64,000 nucleotides of DNA from Riptortus pedestris (Eukaryota; Arthropoda; Insecta; Hemiptera; Alydidae). Positions 1 to 11,190 of the stretch are shown here, piece after piece. A program made the translations under genes and the position numbers. Location of the stretch: the NCBI GenBank assembly GCA_019009955.1, contig CM032233.1, positions 126,348,501 to 126,412,500 on the forward strand. The letters are read 5' to 3'. The stretch's first letter is position 1, and the number at the start of each line of letters is the position of its first letter. The notes under the pieces are model-generated. The model searched no databases, was not told the origin of the DNA, and saw only the letters and a program-made list of their open reading frames with translations.

Positions 1-902
1 TTTGTCGTAAAATGAAGTAAACACGGGATATACGCTAAACGGGAGTCAATAATTATATTAATACTTATTTAAAGGGTTTTAATAAATGAATATTATGACA
101 AATGATGTTATGTTTTCGTCTTATATGATAGTTCAAAGTATGATTCGGATTAGTGAGGTTATAAATCTTCGCCACCCCCTCCTCATTTATTTATTTTTTC
201 TAGAAAATAACTTAGTTATTTATTTCCAATAGAAATATAAACTATAAGATCATTTCCATTATTTAATTTGTGTAATGCACCTTGATGTTATTGAAACAAA
301 TATGTAATATAATAACAATTAAACGTTAATGGTAATGTCATTATGACAAAAAACAATATGCGTTTAAACTCGATATGATATTTTCAGGGCACCTCTATTA
401 TTTAATTCCATCCGGTAGATAAATTATAAAATAATGTTTTGCATCAATAATATAAGTAGAAGAATGTTGAAAAGTATTGTGAGGGAGCGGAAGATGACGG
501 GAGCCTTACCAGTTAATTGAGTTTACTTATTTCCCGTCTGGCATTACTGGAAGCGATTTCCAGTGAGATTCACTATTACAAATATAATCTTACGTGCAAA
601 ACTTTGCCTATACTATGTGAACTCGGATTAGCTTTTGAAAGGAAATATGTTCATTATAGATGATATTTGATTGTAATAAATGCTACCCATGATTATGGCT
701 TGAGTTATTGAAAAACGGCGAGTCAAAAAGTGTAGAGGGATAGATTAGGAACACATTTTCATTTATCCTTCAAAAATAAAATTTCTATTCTATTAATCCC
801 CAAAAGTTACCCTTCAGGGTTGGCTATTTCGGAAAATCATTACATCGTGGAGGGAAGTGTAATTGGGAATGAATTCCCGGGCATCGTCGGGTACCTTAGT
901 TA

Positions 903-904
<2 letters not shown>
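1..904 (-). repeat. Family A interspersed repeat, 5' (head) part
   Basis: The copy reads leftwards. Its head lies at 870-904, where the reverse strand gives the ACTAGC/ACTAAC start followed by a GGTACCCGACG..CCCGGG element, and the body runs off the left edge. The same body (CGGGAGTC, a TAAACG run, ATTAAATATC-type blocks) recurs near 22970-24130, 25887-26760 and 50723-51560, so this is a dispersed family and not unique DNA. No reading frame with recognisable protein features is present. The head abuts a (TA)n tract, as in most other copies. Confidence 0.8.

Positions 905-944
<40 letters not shown>
905..944. repeat. (TA)n microsatellite
   Basis: An uninterrupted TA tract separates the head of one family A copy on the left from the tail of another on the right. 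Confidence 0.95.
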
Positions 945-949
<5 letters not shown>

Positions 950-2640
950 TGTAACCTCTGTCGGTACATTGATTTTTTTTCGAGAAATTTCACGATAACT
1001 TTTCGTTTCACATGTCATAGACACCATAACTGAATTTTGTTTCTTTGTTTATTTGTTTGTTTGTTATCTTTTCACGCATAAACGGCTGAACCGAATTTTA
1101 TGAAACTTGGTATGTATATTACTACTAGCCCAACTTAGACTTACACCGCTACAATAATATCCTCTGTAACGCACAGGAGTGGGGGTAATAAGGGAAGCCA
1201 GAAATTAAAAATAGCGATATTTTGTTTCCTATTTGTTTTTCGGCAAATATGAACATACCAAAAGTTGTTCATTTTGTTATTTAGAGTAACTTTTGTTATA
1301 TACACTTTTTTCGTATACCGATTTATAAACGAGAATACACAAAAACCTATAGCGGAACTTACAACACGAGAACAATTTTATTTGGCACAAAAGACTTAAC
1401 CGAACTAAATAAAACTCGGTATGTGTATTAGCACTAGCGCCTTCATTATAATAAGCCATACCAACCTTTCTAGGGACGGGCAGGAGTGGGGGTTGTAGGG
1501 AGGCTTGAATTTAAAAATAGCAGTATTTCGTATCTATGCATAATGCACAGGTCACAGGGAGTATGACAATGTGGACAGTGAAGTCTTACATAACAAACGA
1601 CGGGCATAAACCCTAAACACTGGGACGGGTAAATGTCAAAATATTGCGCAAAGTAAAGCCTTGCCAAAAAAATACCATTTCCATTCAGCCTCCAATGGAT
1701 TCACACGTCATAGACACGAAATCTGCAATTTGTTTCTTTCGTGTATGTTTGTTTGTTTATTTGTTTGTTTGTTTATTTGTTTGTTTGTTTGTTACCTTTT
1801 CACGCATAAACGGCTGAACTGAATTTTATGAAACTTGGTATGTATATTACCACTAACCCAACTTAGACTTGTGGCTATATTAATATTCTTTGAAACGAAC
1901 AGGGGTGGGGACTATAAGGAAGGCCTGAAATTAAAACTTGCAATATTTCGTTTCCGATTGGTTTTTCTTCAAATATGCTCATAACAAAAGTTGGTTATTT
2001 TGTTATTTAAAGTAACTTTTGTTTTATCCACTTTTGTTTTATAACGAAGTATAACCGAGAGATACACTAAAAAGCAAAGTGGGAGCCGACAGTTTTATTG
2101 GGATCTAACAATTGAACGGAACTTCGGTATATGTACGTGTTAGCACTAACTCCTCCGTGATAATAAGCGGTACCAACATTTCTATGGAGGAGCAAGAGTG
2201 GGGGTTATAAGGGATCCCTGAAATTAAAAATAGTGATATTTCGTTTTCTATTGGTTTTTCGCCATATTATTTTACAGGACAAACGTTGTTTATTTTGTTA
2301 TTTATAGTAACTTTTGTTATGATTACTTTTGTCGTATACCAAGTATAAACGGGATATACACTGAAAACTAAAACGGTAGCTACAATTGTATTTGGCACTA
2401 ACCATTAAAGGGAACTTAACAAACTCGGCATGTGATTTAGCATTAATTCTTAAACGATTATAGGCTATACTAAACTTTTTAGGTTCAACCCCGGGGGGGG
2501 GGGGGGGTTATAAGAGAAGCCTGAAATAAAAATCCGCAGTATATTACATTTTCTGTTCGGTTTTCAGTCACGGTCTTTTTACCGTATCAAGGGAACGGAA
2601 GTTTCATTCAAACATAGTTTGGAGGACAGAATAATTTCTA
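945..2640 (-). repeat. Family A repeat, tail plus several ~297-bp internal monomers
   Basis: On the reverse strand the copy ends with GTTACAATTG next to the TA tract. Before that comes the tail block: ACGGCTGAACCGAATTTTAT-type sequence, an AAAC-rich run (TTTG on the + strand, 1740-1797) and a CACATGTCATAGACACC block. Further up are repeated monomers, each containing a GGGAGGCCTGAAATTAAAAATAGC-like core and an AGGAGTGGGGGTTATAAGGG-like core (1170, 1480, 1900, 2195, 2500). A poly-G run (about 13 G) sits at 2493. The head is missing; the upper end decays around 2560-2640. Confidence 0.75.
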
Positions 2641-2641
2641 T

Positions 2642-2661
2642 GATAATGAATTATATATATA

Positions 2662-2707
<46 letters not shown>
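2642..2707. repeat. (TA)n microsatellite
   Basis: A TA tract with minor interruptions adjoins a family A tail on its right. Confidence 0.9.
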
Positions 2708-2709
<2 letters not shown>

Positions 2710-3662
2710 TTGTAACCTCTGTCTGTACATTGATTTTTTTCACGAAATTTCACGATAACATTTCGTTTCACATGTCATAGACACCATATCTGCATTTTGT
2801 TTCTTTCGTGTCTGTTTGTTTGTTTGTTACCTTTTCACCCATAAACGGCTGAAATATTATAAAACTTGGTATGTATACTTCTACCAACCCAACTTAGACT
2901 TTAGGCTATGTTAATATTCTCTCAGATGAACAGGAGTGGGGGTTATAAGGGAGGCCTGAAATTAAAAATAGCGATATTTCGTTTCCTATTGCATTTACGG
3001 CAATTATGCAAATAACAAGAGTTATTTATTTTGTTATTTAGAGTAACTTTTGTCATATACACTTTTATCGTATACCTATGTATAAAGGAGTTATACGTTA
3101 AAAACTACTGCGGAAGTCAACAATACTATTTGGCACAAAAAACTCAACTGAACTAAACCTAAATCGGTATGTGTATTAGCACTATTGCCTTCCTTATAAT
3201 AAACCATACTAACATTTCTAGGGACAGGCAGGAGTGGGGTTTATAAGGGAGGCCTGAAATTAAAAATAGTGATATTTCGTTTCCTATTGGGGTTTCGGCA
3301 AATATGTACATAACAAAAGTTGTTTATTTTTTTTATTTAGAGAAATTTGCTCAACAATTCTTTGGAACTACCAGGAACCTCACCGGGAAAAATTAATTCA
3401 AATGTATGTTAATATTTTGTGCTTAATAATTCAAATCTATGCATAATGCACAGGAAACGGGAAATATGACAATATGGAGGACAGTGAAGCCTTACATAAA
3501 AAAATAATTTTATTATTAACAAATCCACAGAAACGACGGGTATTTACACTAAACACTGGGAAAGGTAAATGTCAAATTATTGTGCAAAGTATAGCCTTGC
3601 CAAAAAAATACCTTCACCATTCAGCCTCAAATGAATTCCCGAGCAAAGCCGGGTATCTGAGC

Positions 3663-3666
<4 letters not shown>
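2705..3666 (-). repeat. Family A repeat, complete short copy
   Basis: The reverse-strand head (GATACCCGGCTTTGCTCGGG) lies at 3628-3666 and the tail (ATAAATTTGTAACCTCTGTC on the + strand) at 2703. Between them are about two internal monomers. Both ends contact TA tracts. Confidence 0.8.

Positions 3667-3713
<47 letters not shown>
3664..3713. repeat. (TA)n microsatellite
   Basis: TA tract between the head of one family A copy and a headless copy in the other orientation. Confidence 0.95.
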
Positions 3714-3718
<5 letters not shown>

Positions 3719-5415
3719 TTGACATTTACCCGTTCCAGTGTTTAGGGTTAATACCCGCTGATGGCATTTGTTAATAACAAAATTAATTTTTTATGTAAGT
3801 CTTCACTGTCCTCCAAATTGTCATATTTCCCGTCTCCTGTGCATTATGCATAGATTTCAGTTATTAAGGACAAAATATTAACATAGATTTGAATTAATTT
3901 TTCCAGGTGAGGTACCTCATAGTTCAAATTGGAATGAATTGTTGAGTTTATCAATATTTCTACGAAAATTACTTGTCCACACATTGTTCCTGGAGAAATG
4001 TATACAACAAAAGTTAATCTAAATAACAAAGTAAACAACATTTGTTATGTGCATGTTTGTCGAAAAACAAATAGACAATGAAATATCGCGAATTTTTATT
4101 TCTGGCCTCCCTTATAACCCCCACTCCCGTTCTAACCTAAACATTTTAATATAGCTTATAATCATGGAAGAATTAATGCTAATTGAAATCCGAGTTTTGT
4201 TATGTTCGGTTCAATCGTTGCGCCCAATAAAATTGTTGGTTCCCGGTTTAGTTTTTAGTGTATATCTCGTTTATACTTTGTTATACGAGAAAGTTATATA
4301 CAACGAAAGTTACTTTAAATAGCAAAATAAACAATGTTTGGAATGTGCATATTTGCCGAAAAACTAATAGGACAGGAAAAATCGTTATTTTAAATTTCAG
4401 ACCTTCCCTACAACCCCCACTCCTGCCGGCTCTAGAAATGTTGGTATGGCTCATTATAATGAAAGTGATAGTGCTAATAAACATACCGAGTTTTCTTTAG
4501 TTCGGTTGAGTCTTTTGTGCCACTCCCGCACTTTTGTATTATAGATAAGAATAAATATGCTATGAAAAAATACGCTAAAAACTATTGCTCGAGTCAAGAA
4601 TTTTATTTGGCACAAAAGACTCAACCGAGTTAAACAAAACTCGGTATGTGAATTAGTGGTAACTCCTACATGATAATAAGCTGTACTAACGTTTCAAGGG
4701 GCGAACAGGAGTGGGGGTTGTATGGGAGGCCTGAAATTAAAAATAGCAATATTTCGTTTCCTATTGGTTTCTCGGTATGTACGCTCATGACAAAAATTGT
4801 TTATTCTGTTATTTAGAGTAACATTTGTAATATTCACTTTTGCCATATGACAAATTATAAACGAGACATACACTAAAAACTAAAGCGGGAGCCAACTATT
4901 TTATTGGGCACTAACGGTTGAACCGAATTTAACAAAACTCGGTATGTGAATTAGCATTAATTCTGCCATGATTATAAGCTATATTAAAAGTTATCGGTTC
5001 AAACGGGAGTGAGGGTTATGAGGGAGGCCTGAAATAAAAATTTGCGATATTTCATTTTCTATTTGTTTTTCGGTTATGATGTATCTAAAACAGTTGTCAC
5101 CACTAAGATTTGACGGCATCAAGGGAAAGGAACTTTAATTCATCCCCGGTTTGGAAGACAGAATACTTTCTACGACTATGAATTATACTGGTCATTACGT
5201 TATAAAAAAACCTACATGCACAAGAGACGGGAAATATAATAATATTAGAAGAGTGCTGTCTTAAATAACAAATAATTTTATTATTAACAAATCCACAGCG
5301 ACGACGGGTATAAGCCCTAAAAAATGTGACGGGAAATGTCAAAATATTGCAAAAAAAAATACCATGTTTATTCAGCCTAAAATAAATTCCGGGGCAAAGC
5401 CGGGTACCTTAGCAA

Positions 5416-5417
<2 letters not shown>
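3714..5417. repeat. Two family A copies facing each other (head-to-tail order broken)
   Basis: 3714-4530 reads in + orientation, starting inside the head region (TATTTTGACATTTACCCGTT..), and carries monomers up to CGGTTGAGTCTTTTGTGCC. From about 4545 the sequence switches strand: CACAAAAGACTCAACCGAG and the monomers now read on the - strand, up to a head at 5380-5417. The switch point lies between 4530 and 4610. The two halves are copies of the same module in opposite orientation, so an inversion or two separate insertions occurred here. Confidence 0.7.

Positions 5418-5504
<87 letters not shown>
5417..5504. repeat. Compound (TA)n(TG)n microsatellite
   Basis: A TA tract (5417-5465) runs straight into TG repeats (5465-5504). 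Confidence 0.95.
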
Positions 5505-5505
<1 letters not shown>

Positions 5506-5756
5506 TACAATGTCTGTTACCCCCATTGATATGAATATCGTTTCCCATAATATGAGCATGAGTACAAAATATATGTTGGCTTTTTTTCTAGTAATCTTTA
5601 GTAATAACGTTGAAATAGGAGTCGGTTTCTGGAAGTCTAAGGTGATAAATATCGAAACACGTATTTCATATTGCTATTAGGCATTGCCTTGATAAATATA
5701 TATTACTTTTTGTTATTAAAAATTATTTGTATATTTTAAATTTTGGAAACGTGCAG

Positions 5757-5884
5757 GGACACTAGACCGTCTGTTGGAGCAGGCAACGTGAATGTTGAAT
5801 ACGCACGCCGAAGTGAATCGGTGTTCGTACCTCCAACAAATCCTCTCCAAAACATTGCACCACAACAAGCTCACTTTCCTCCAG
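5757..5884 (+). CDS. Internal coding exon of an unrecognised host gene (exon 1 of 3 in window)
   Basis: The exon is bounded by an acceptor (ACGTGCAG, AG at 5755-5756) and a consensus donor (CCTCCAG|GTAAGA). It is 128 bp, open in the frame starting GAC at 5758, and unusually GC-rich for its surroundings. It begins with the last base of a split codon and ends with one extra base. That phase fits the exon starting at 12963, giving a Gly at the junction. The 42 codons encode a Pro/Asn/Ala-rich segment (DTRPSVGAG..SVFVPPTNPLQNI..QQAHFPP) without a domain I recognise. Low-complexity, hydrophilic composition suggests a disordered C-terminal region. Upstream exons must lie left of the window or inside unrecognised sequence. 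The splice signals, phase agreement across three exons and composition support it; the product is unknown. Confidence 0.6.
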
Positions 5885-5949
5885 GTAAGATTTTACTCTG
5901 AATTATTAGTAAATTTCATTAATGGGAAATCAGGTATAGAAGATATTGC

Positions 5950-6120
5950 TTTCCTCTTTTAGCAGATTTCCCTTCAAGGAAATCATAATATTATCGTTAC
6001 TATTAAATTAATTTTTCTATAAATGTTGTTATATGCATACTAGCTCTATTATGAATATTAACAGTATTATATGGATTTTTTAGTTTTCAGCCTTAACTAA
6101 CCCCCCTTCTAATCATGTTA
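5950..6120 (+). repeat. Decayed family B fragment
   Basis: CTTTTAGCAGATTTCCCTT followed by a near-palindrome (CAAGGAAATC) and later TTTTCTATAAATGTTGTTAT and a TGAATATTAAC motif match family B blocks in order, with much of the interior missing. It lies in the first intron of the three-exon gene. Confidence 0.6.
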
Positions 6121-6128
6121 AATTAACA

Positions 6129-7251
6129 ACTAGCTAAGGTACCCGGCTTCGACCGGGAATTCATTTGAGGCTGAATGAAGATGGTATTTTTTTGGCTATA
6201 TTTTGACATTCCCAGGCCCAGTGTTTAGGATTTATACCCGTCGTTGCTGTGGATTTGTTAACCATAAAATTATTTGTTCTGTAAGGCTTCACTGTCTTCA
6301 ATGTTTATATATTTCCCGTCTCCTAAGCATGTAGTTTTTTTGCCGTAAAACAAATAGAAAATGAAATATTGCAAATTTTTATTTCAGGCCTCCCTTATAA
6401 CCCCTACTCCCGTTTGAACCTAAAAATTTTAATATAGCTTATAATAATGGCAGAATTAATTCTAATTCACATACCAAATTTTGTTAAGTTCGGTTCAACC
6501 CTTAGTGCCGAATGAAATAGTTGGCTCCCACTTTAGTTTTTATTGTATATTTCGTTTATACTTTGTTATCAAATAATAATAATAATAAATAAAAGTTACT
6601 CTAAATAACAGAATAAACAGCTTTTGTCATGTGCATATCTGCCAAATACAAATAAGAAACGTAATTCCGCTATTTTTAATTTCAGGCCTCCCTTACAATA
6701 TAATAGTTGGCTCCCGATTTAGTTTTTAGTGTATATCTCGTTTATACTTTGTTATAAAACAAAAGTGAATATAACAAAAGTTACTCTAAATAAAACAATA
6801 AACAACTTTTGTTACATCCACATTTTCGGAAAACCAATAGCAAACGAAATATCGCTATTTTTAATTTCAGGCCTCCCTTACAATCCCCACTCCTGTCCGC
6901 CCCTAGAAATGTTGCTATGGCTTATTATAACGAAGGAGTTAGTGCTAATACACATACCGAGTTTTATTCATTTCGGTTGGGTCTTTTGTCCCAAATAAAA
7001 TTGTTCACTTCCGCTATAGGCTTTAGCGTATATCTCGTTTATAAATCAGTATACGGAAAAAGTGTATATGACAAAAGTTACTCTAAATAACAAAATAAAC
7101 AACTTTTGATATGTTCATATTTGCCGAAAAACCAACAGGAAACGAAATATCGCTATTTTTAATTTCAGGCTTCCCTTATAACCCCCACTCCTGTTCGTCT
7201 CAGAGGATATTAAGAAATCGAGAAAAACATCAATGTAGAGACAGAGGTTAC

Positions 7252-7253
<2 letters not shown>
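6129..7253 (+). repeat. Family A repeat, complete copy
   Basis: The head ACTAGCTAAGGTACCCGGC starts at 6129. Unlike most copies it is preceded by ordinary AT-rich DNA (ATTAACA) rather than a TA tract. Three internal monomers follow, with cores near 6390, 6680, 6875 and 7170. The tail is short (GACAGAGGTTACAATTTTA) and lacks the AACAAAC run. Confidence 0.8.

Positions 7254-7302
<49 letters not shown>
7254..7302. repeat. (TA)n tract at the centre of a tail-to-tail family A palindrome
   Basis: On both sides of this TA tract stands the same tail sequence in opposite orientation: GGTTACAATTTTA on the left and TAAAATTGTAACC on the right. Confidence 0.95.
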
Positions 7303-7307
<5 letters not shown>

Positions 7308-8482
7308 GTAACCTCTGTCTGTACATTGATTTTTTTCGCGAAATTTCACGATAACTTTTCGTTTCACATAACAGACACCATAACTGCATTTTGTTTCTTT
7401 CGTGTATGTTTGTTTGTTTGTTACCTTTTTACGCATAAACGGCTGAACCGAATTTTATGAAACTTGGTATGTATATTACTACTAGCCCAACTTAGACTTT
7501 AGGCTATATTAATATTCTCTAAGACAAACAGGAGTGGGGGTTATAAGGGAGGCCTGAAATTAAAAATAGCGATATTTCGTTTCCTATTGCATTTACAGCA
7601 AATATGCAAATAACAAGAGTTGTTTATTTTGTAATTTAGAGTAACTTTTGTTATGAGCACTTTTGCCGAATACGGAAGTATAAATGAGTTATACGCTAAA
7701 AACTATAGCGGGAGTCCGCCAATTTTATTTGGCACAAAAGACTCAACCGAACTAAGCCAAACTCGGTATGTGAATTAGTACTAACGCCTTCCTTATAACA
7801 AACCATACTAACATTTTTAGGGACGGGCAGGAGTGGGGGTTATAAGGGAGGCCTGAATTAAAAATAGCGATATTTCGTTTCCTATTGAATTTACGGCAAA
7901 TATGCACATGCGTTATACGCTAACAATTATAGCGGGAGTTAACAATTTTACTTGGCACAAAAGACTCAACCGAACTAAATAAAACACTCAGTATGTGTAT
8001 TTGCACTAACGCCTTCCTTATAATAAGCCATACTAACATTTCTAGGGACGGGCAGGAGTGGGGGTTATAAGGGAGGCCTGAAATTAATAATAATGATTTC
8101 CTATTGGGGTTTCGGCAAATATGCACATAACAAAAGATGTTTATTTTGTTATTTAGAGAAATTTGCTCAACAATTCTTTTCAATATGAACTACCAGGTAC
8201 CTCACCTGGAATAATTAATTCAAATAAATGTTAATATTTTGTCCTTAATAATTCAAATCTATGCATAATACAAAGGAAACGGGAAAAATGACAATATGGA
8301 GGACAGTCTTACATAAAAAATAATTTTATTATTAACAAATGCCAACAACGGGTATTAACCCTAAACACTGGAACGGGCAAATGTCAAAATATTGTGCAAA
8401 TTTTTTGGCAAGGCTTTACAAAAATATACCATCACCATTCAGCCTCAAATGAATTCCCGAGCGAAGCCGGGTATCTGAGCTA

Positions 8483-8484
<2 letters not shown>
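7303..8484 (-). repeat. Family A repeat, complete copy
   Basis: Tail at 7303-7470 (TTCGCGAAATTTCACGATAA, then TTTG repeats and TTTTTACGCATAAACGGC on the + strand), monomers at 7530, 7840 and 8060, and the head module at 8200-8484 ending in the GAGCGAAGCCGGGTATCTGA element. It is the mirror partner of the copy at 6129-7253. Confidence 0.8.
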
Positions 8485-8533
<49 letters not shown>

Positions 8534-8639
8534 TAGAGAAGATTATATATATATAGATATATATATAGATAATAGATAGAAGATATATATATATATATAG
8601 CTAACAAATGTCGCTTGAAAACAATATTTGATATATAAG

Positions 8640-8705
<66 letters not shown>

Positions 8706-8764
8706 GTAACCTCTATCTGTACAATGATTTTTTGTAAAATCTTAATTGATGACGTCATTATCAC

Positions 8765-8810
<46 letters not shown>
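8485..8810. repeat. Cluster of (TA)n tracts with a truncated family A tail
   Basis: Three TA tracts (8485-8530, 8641-8700, 8767-8810) are separated by GATA-like spacers and by 8701-8766. That last spacer starts as a family A tail (AAATTGTAACCTCTATCTGT) and then runs into AAATCTTAATTGATGACGTC. The latter block recurs inverted at 9565-9600. Confidence 0.85.
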
Positions 8811-8814
<4 letters not shown>

Positions 8815-9481
8815 AGGTTTTATTACAAAACCAGTAATAAAACGTTGTTAATAAGAGTTCTTTTGGATTGCAAAATTAAACACACACAAGTTTCACAGTT
8901 TATAACTGCACAATTTAATTCAAAATGCACAATACTCTTGATTATTACTACTCACAGTATTACACTGATAGTGTCACTGTTCTTCAGATTTCACAGTCCA
9001 ATAATTCACTCACGGTCACTGAAATTCACAAAAGACGGCACTGCACTGTCCTTTACTTCGCAGCACTGCACTGTCTTAAAAACGGCACTAAACTGCTACT
9101 TACAGTCACGGCACAACACTGTTCTTCTTATAAAAACACTTTACCGCGCTGCACTAAGTCGCACTGTAGCACTGATGTGACCATCAAGACGTCTGACCGT
9201 AAACTGACTGTGGGGTACTGTGAGACTTCCTTTTAAATGCTTGTAGAAGTGTCTAGGCATAGAAGGTTCCAGTTCGAGAAAGGTCTAGAAGTTCCAAGGA
9301 GACGGCTATAATTAGGTTTTAGCTGTACAGGCTTAAATGGAGAGCAGGGTGAGACCGAGGCTTTTCCAAGAAGGACTTGAAGGGACAAGTAATGGCGCGA
9401 TTAATTATCGGCACTTCTTTGAACTCCTCCGCACTCCCCAATCACGCGGCTCCTTCTCTGGAGTATTTATTTTTCGCCACA
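8811..9481 (-). mobile_element. Solo LTR of the third gypsy family, 4-bp ATAT duplication
   Basis: The + strand reads TGTTAGGTTTTATTAC..TTTTTCGCCACA and matches the LTR at 60874-61408: the GGATTGCAAAATTAAA block, clustered GCACTG motifs and the TTTCGCAACA-like end. No internal retrotransposon sequence is attached. The four bases on each side are ATAT (8807-8810 and 9482-9485), the target duplication expected of an insertion into a TA tract followed by LTR-LTR recombination. It is longer than the other copies (671 bp) because of extra sequence at 9240-9460. Orientation is given from the gag-bearing copy. Confidence 0.75.
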
Positions 9482-9499
9482 ATATATTTATATACGTAT

Positions 9500-9509
9500 A
9501 TGTATATAA

Positions 9510-9561
<52 letters not shown>

Positions 9562-9565
9562 GTTG
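9500..9565. repeat. (TA)n microsatellite
   Basis: TA tract following the solo LTR; CGTTGTGATGAAGTCATCAA begins immediately after it. Confidence 0.9.
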
Positions 9566-9790
9566 TGATGAAGTCATCAATTAAGATTTTACGAAAATAT
9601 TTATTCTATCTATACCATACTCGTTTACTCGATATTGAACTGTTTTCTACAAACCTAAAGGTCGCATTAAGTAGATACTTGCTGTAGCGGGTTGGGGAAT
9701 GGAGGAGGGTGGAGGGAGCTTACATCGGGGAGGGGATTTCGGAAGCACATAATATCTTCCTTATTATGAGTCGTATGGAAGTATGTGCCA
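9566..9790. other. Non-coding stretch, no recognisable gene
   Basis: It begins with ATGAAGTCATCAATTAAGAT, the inverted counterpart of 8730-8765, and continues as A/T- then G-rich sequence (9690-9740). Nothing codes here. Confidence 0.6.
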
Positions 9791-9794
9791 ACCT

Positions 9795-9923
9795 TTTAGC
9801 AGATTTCCCTTAAGGGAAATCAGCTATTGAGGTTGTACTCATGACGGAATTTTCGAAATTTTTCTTCAAATGTCCATCGATCCTACCTAGTAGATGACGA
9901 AAATGAGTTCCGTTCAAAACGTG

Positions 9924-10000
<77 letters not shown>

Positions 10001-10650
10001 AATATAAATATATTTGTCTGTTACCGCCCTAGTGGTCAAAATTTTGGTTTGATCGTTACCAAACTTGATATTTAGTCGTTTTATGTAAAAGGAAAGATCA
10101 AGTTCGTTAACGGCTGAAATCGGACCAGTGGGAGGGGGGGTTTAGAGGTGAGGATTTTCGAAAATTCGGAATATCTCCGTTACTATACGTCGGATCGAAG
10201 GATTGTACAGAATCAATCCTATTGCAAATTAAATTTACTATAAATATTGTTATATTCATTTATTCTCTATCTTGAATATTAACCGAGATATTTGCATTTT
10301 TATGAAATCTGGGCGGCCAACGGACGAAGTGACTTTCCCGCCAAAAACTAGTTCGGCCGTTTCATTAACTGCTCGGCTTTCGTGAAATTTCTCTATTGTA
10401 AAACTTCACGTGGGAGATCTGCTTAGTTTACGCAACCCCTGCGTGACGGACTTTTAAACTTTTGATGTTCTATACCTTCTTTCGTAGTTATTAAGCAAAT
10501 ATTAAGTAAGTTATTCGTACTATCTTGTTTTCAGCCTTCAGTAAATCCCCTCTCTCGCTCAATGGGTTTTTAGTTAGAAATATAAGCTACACAGTGAAAT
10601 GAGATCAGTAGTTTGCCATACCCGCACGTGGGAAGTCGGACGGACGGGAC
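9795..10650 (+). repeat. Family B interspersed repeat, full-length copy
   Basis: It starts with TTTTAGCAGATTTCCC and the 18-bp perfect palindrome ATTTCCCTTAAGGGAAAT. A GTTGTACTCATGACGGAATT block follows, then CATCGATCCTACCTAGTAGA, a (TA)n tract (9926-10000) and TTTGTCTGTTACCGCC. Next come a GATCGTTACCAAACTTGATA block, a G-rich run, GAATATCTCCGTTACTATAC and TTGAATATTAACCGAGATAT. It closes near CACGTGGGAAGTC and GGGACGGAC. No protein is encoded. The next copy starts directly after this one. Confidence 0.8.
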
Positions 10651-11190
10651 GGACCTTTTAGCAGATTTCCCTTAAGGGAAATCAGCTATTGAGGTTGTAC
10701 TCATGACGGAATTTTCGACATTTTTCTTCAAATGTCCATCGATCCTACCTAGTAGATGACGAAAATGAGGTCCGTTCAAAACAGTATATATATGTCTGTT
10801 ACCGCTATAGCGGTCGCAATTTTTGTTTGATCGTTATCAAACTCGATATTTAGTCGTTTTATGTAAAAAGAAAGATCAAGTTCGCTTTTTCAGGTTGCAA
10901 AATTTGTATAGAACCAATCTTATAATGAATTAAATTTATTATAAATATTGTTATACACTATCTTGAATATTAACCAAGATATTTGTATTTGTATTGTGTG
11001 TGTGTTCGGAAGGTGTCGTCTGTTCGGGACTTTCCGCCGAGAGCTAGGGCGGCTGTTTCAGTCACTGTTCATCCCTCGTGAATAGGTTTAGAGATTCCTT
11101 ACTACTACTGTTGTTATTAGGCAGATTTCTCTATTGTAAAACTTCACGTGGGAAATCTCCTTAGTTTACGCAGCTCCTGCGTGACGGACT
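10651..11190 (+). repeat. Family B repeat, second tandem copy
   Basis: TTTTAGCAGATTTCCCTTAA at 10655 restarts the family B order; the TA tract is reduced to TATATATATG. The end (CACGTGGGAAATCTCC, then GCGTGACGGACTTTTT) is intact. Its 3' half forms the left arm of a long inverted repeat with 11559-11800. Confidence 0.8.

Noticed and set aside
1740..1800. AACAAAC/TTTG runs as possible CRISPR-like or direct repeat arrays
   Set aside because: They are simple tetranucleotide runs in the tail of family A and vary in length between copies; no spacers.
5103..5342. 79-codon reverse frame in family A
   Set aside because: It lies in a repeat segment shared with 2560-2640 and 23000-23800 without conservation of the frame.
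6729..7090. Frames of 89-93 codons in family A monomers
   Set aside because: The same monomers elsewhere carry stops and shifts at different places; residue content follows base composition and there is no domain.
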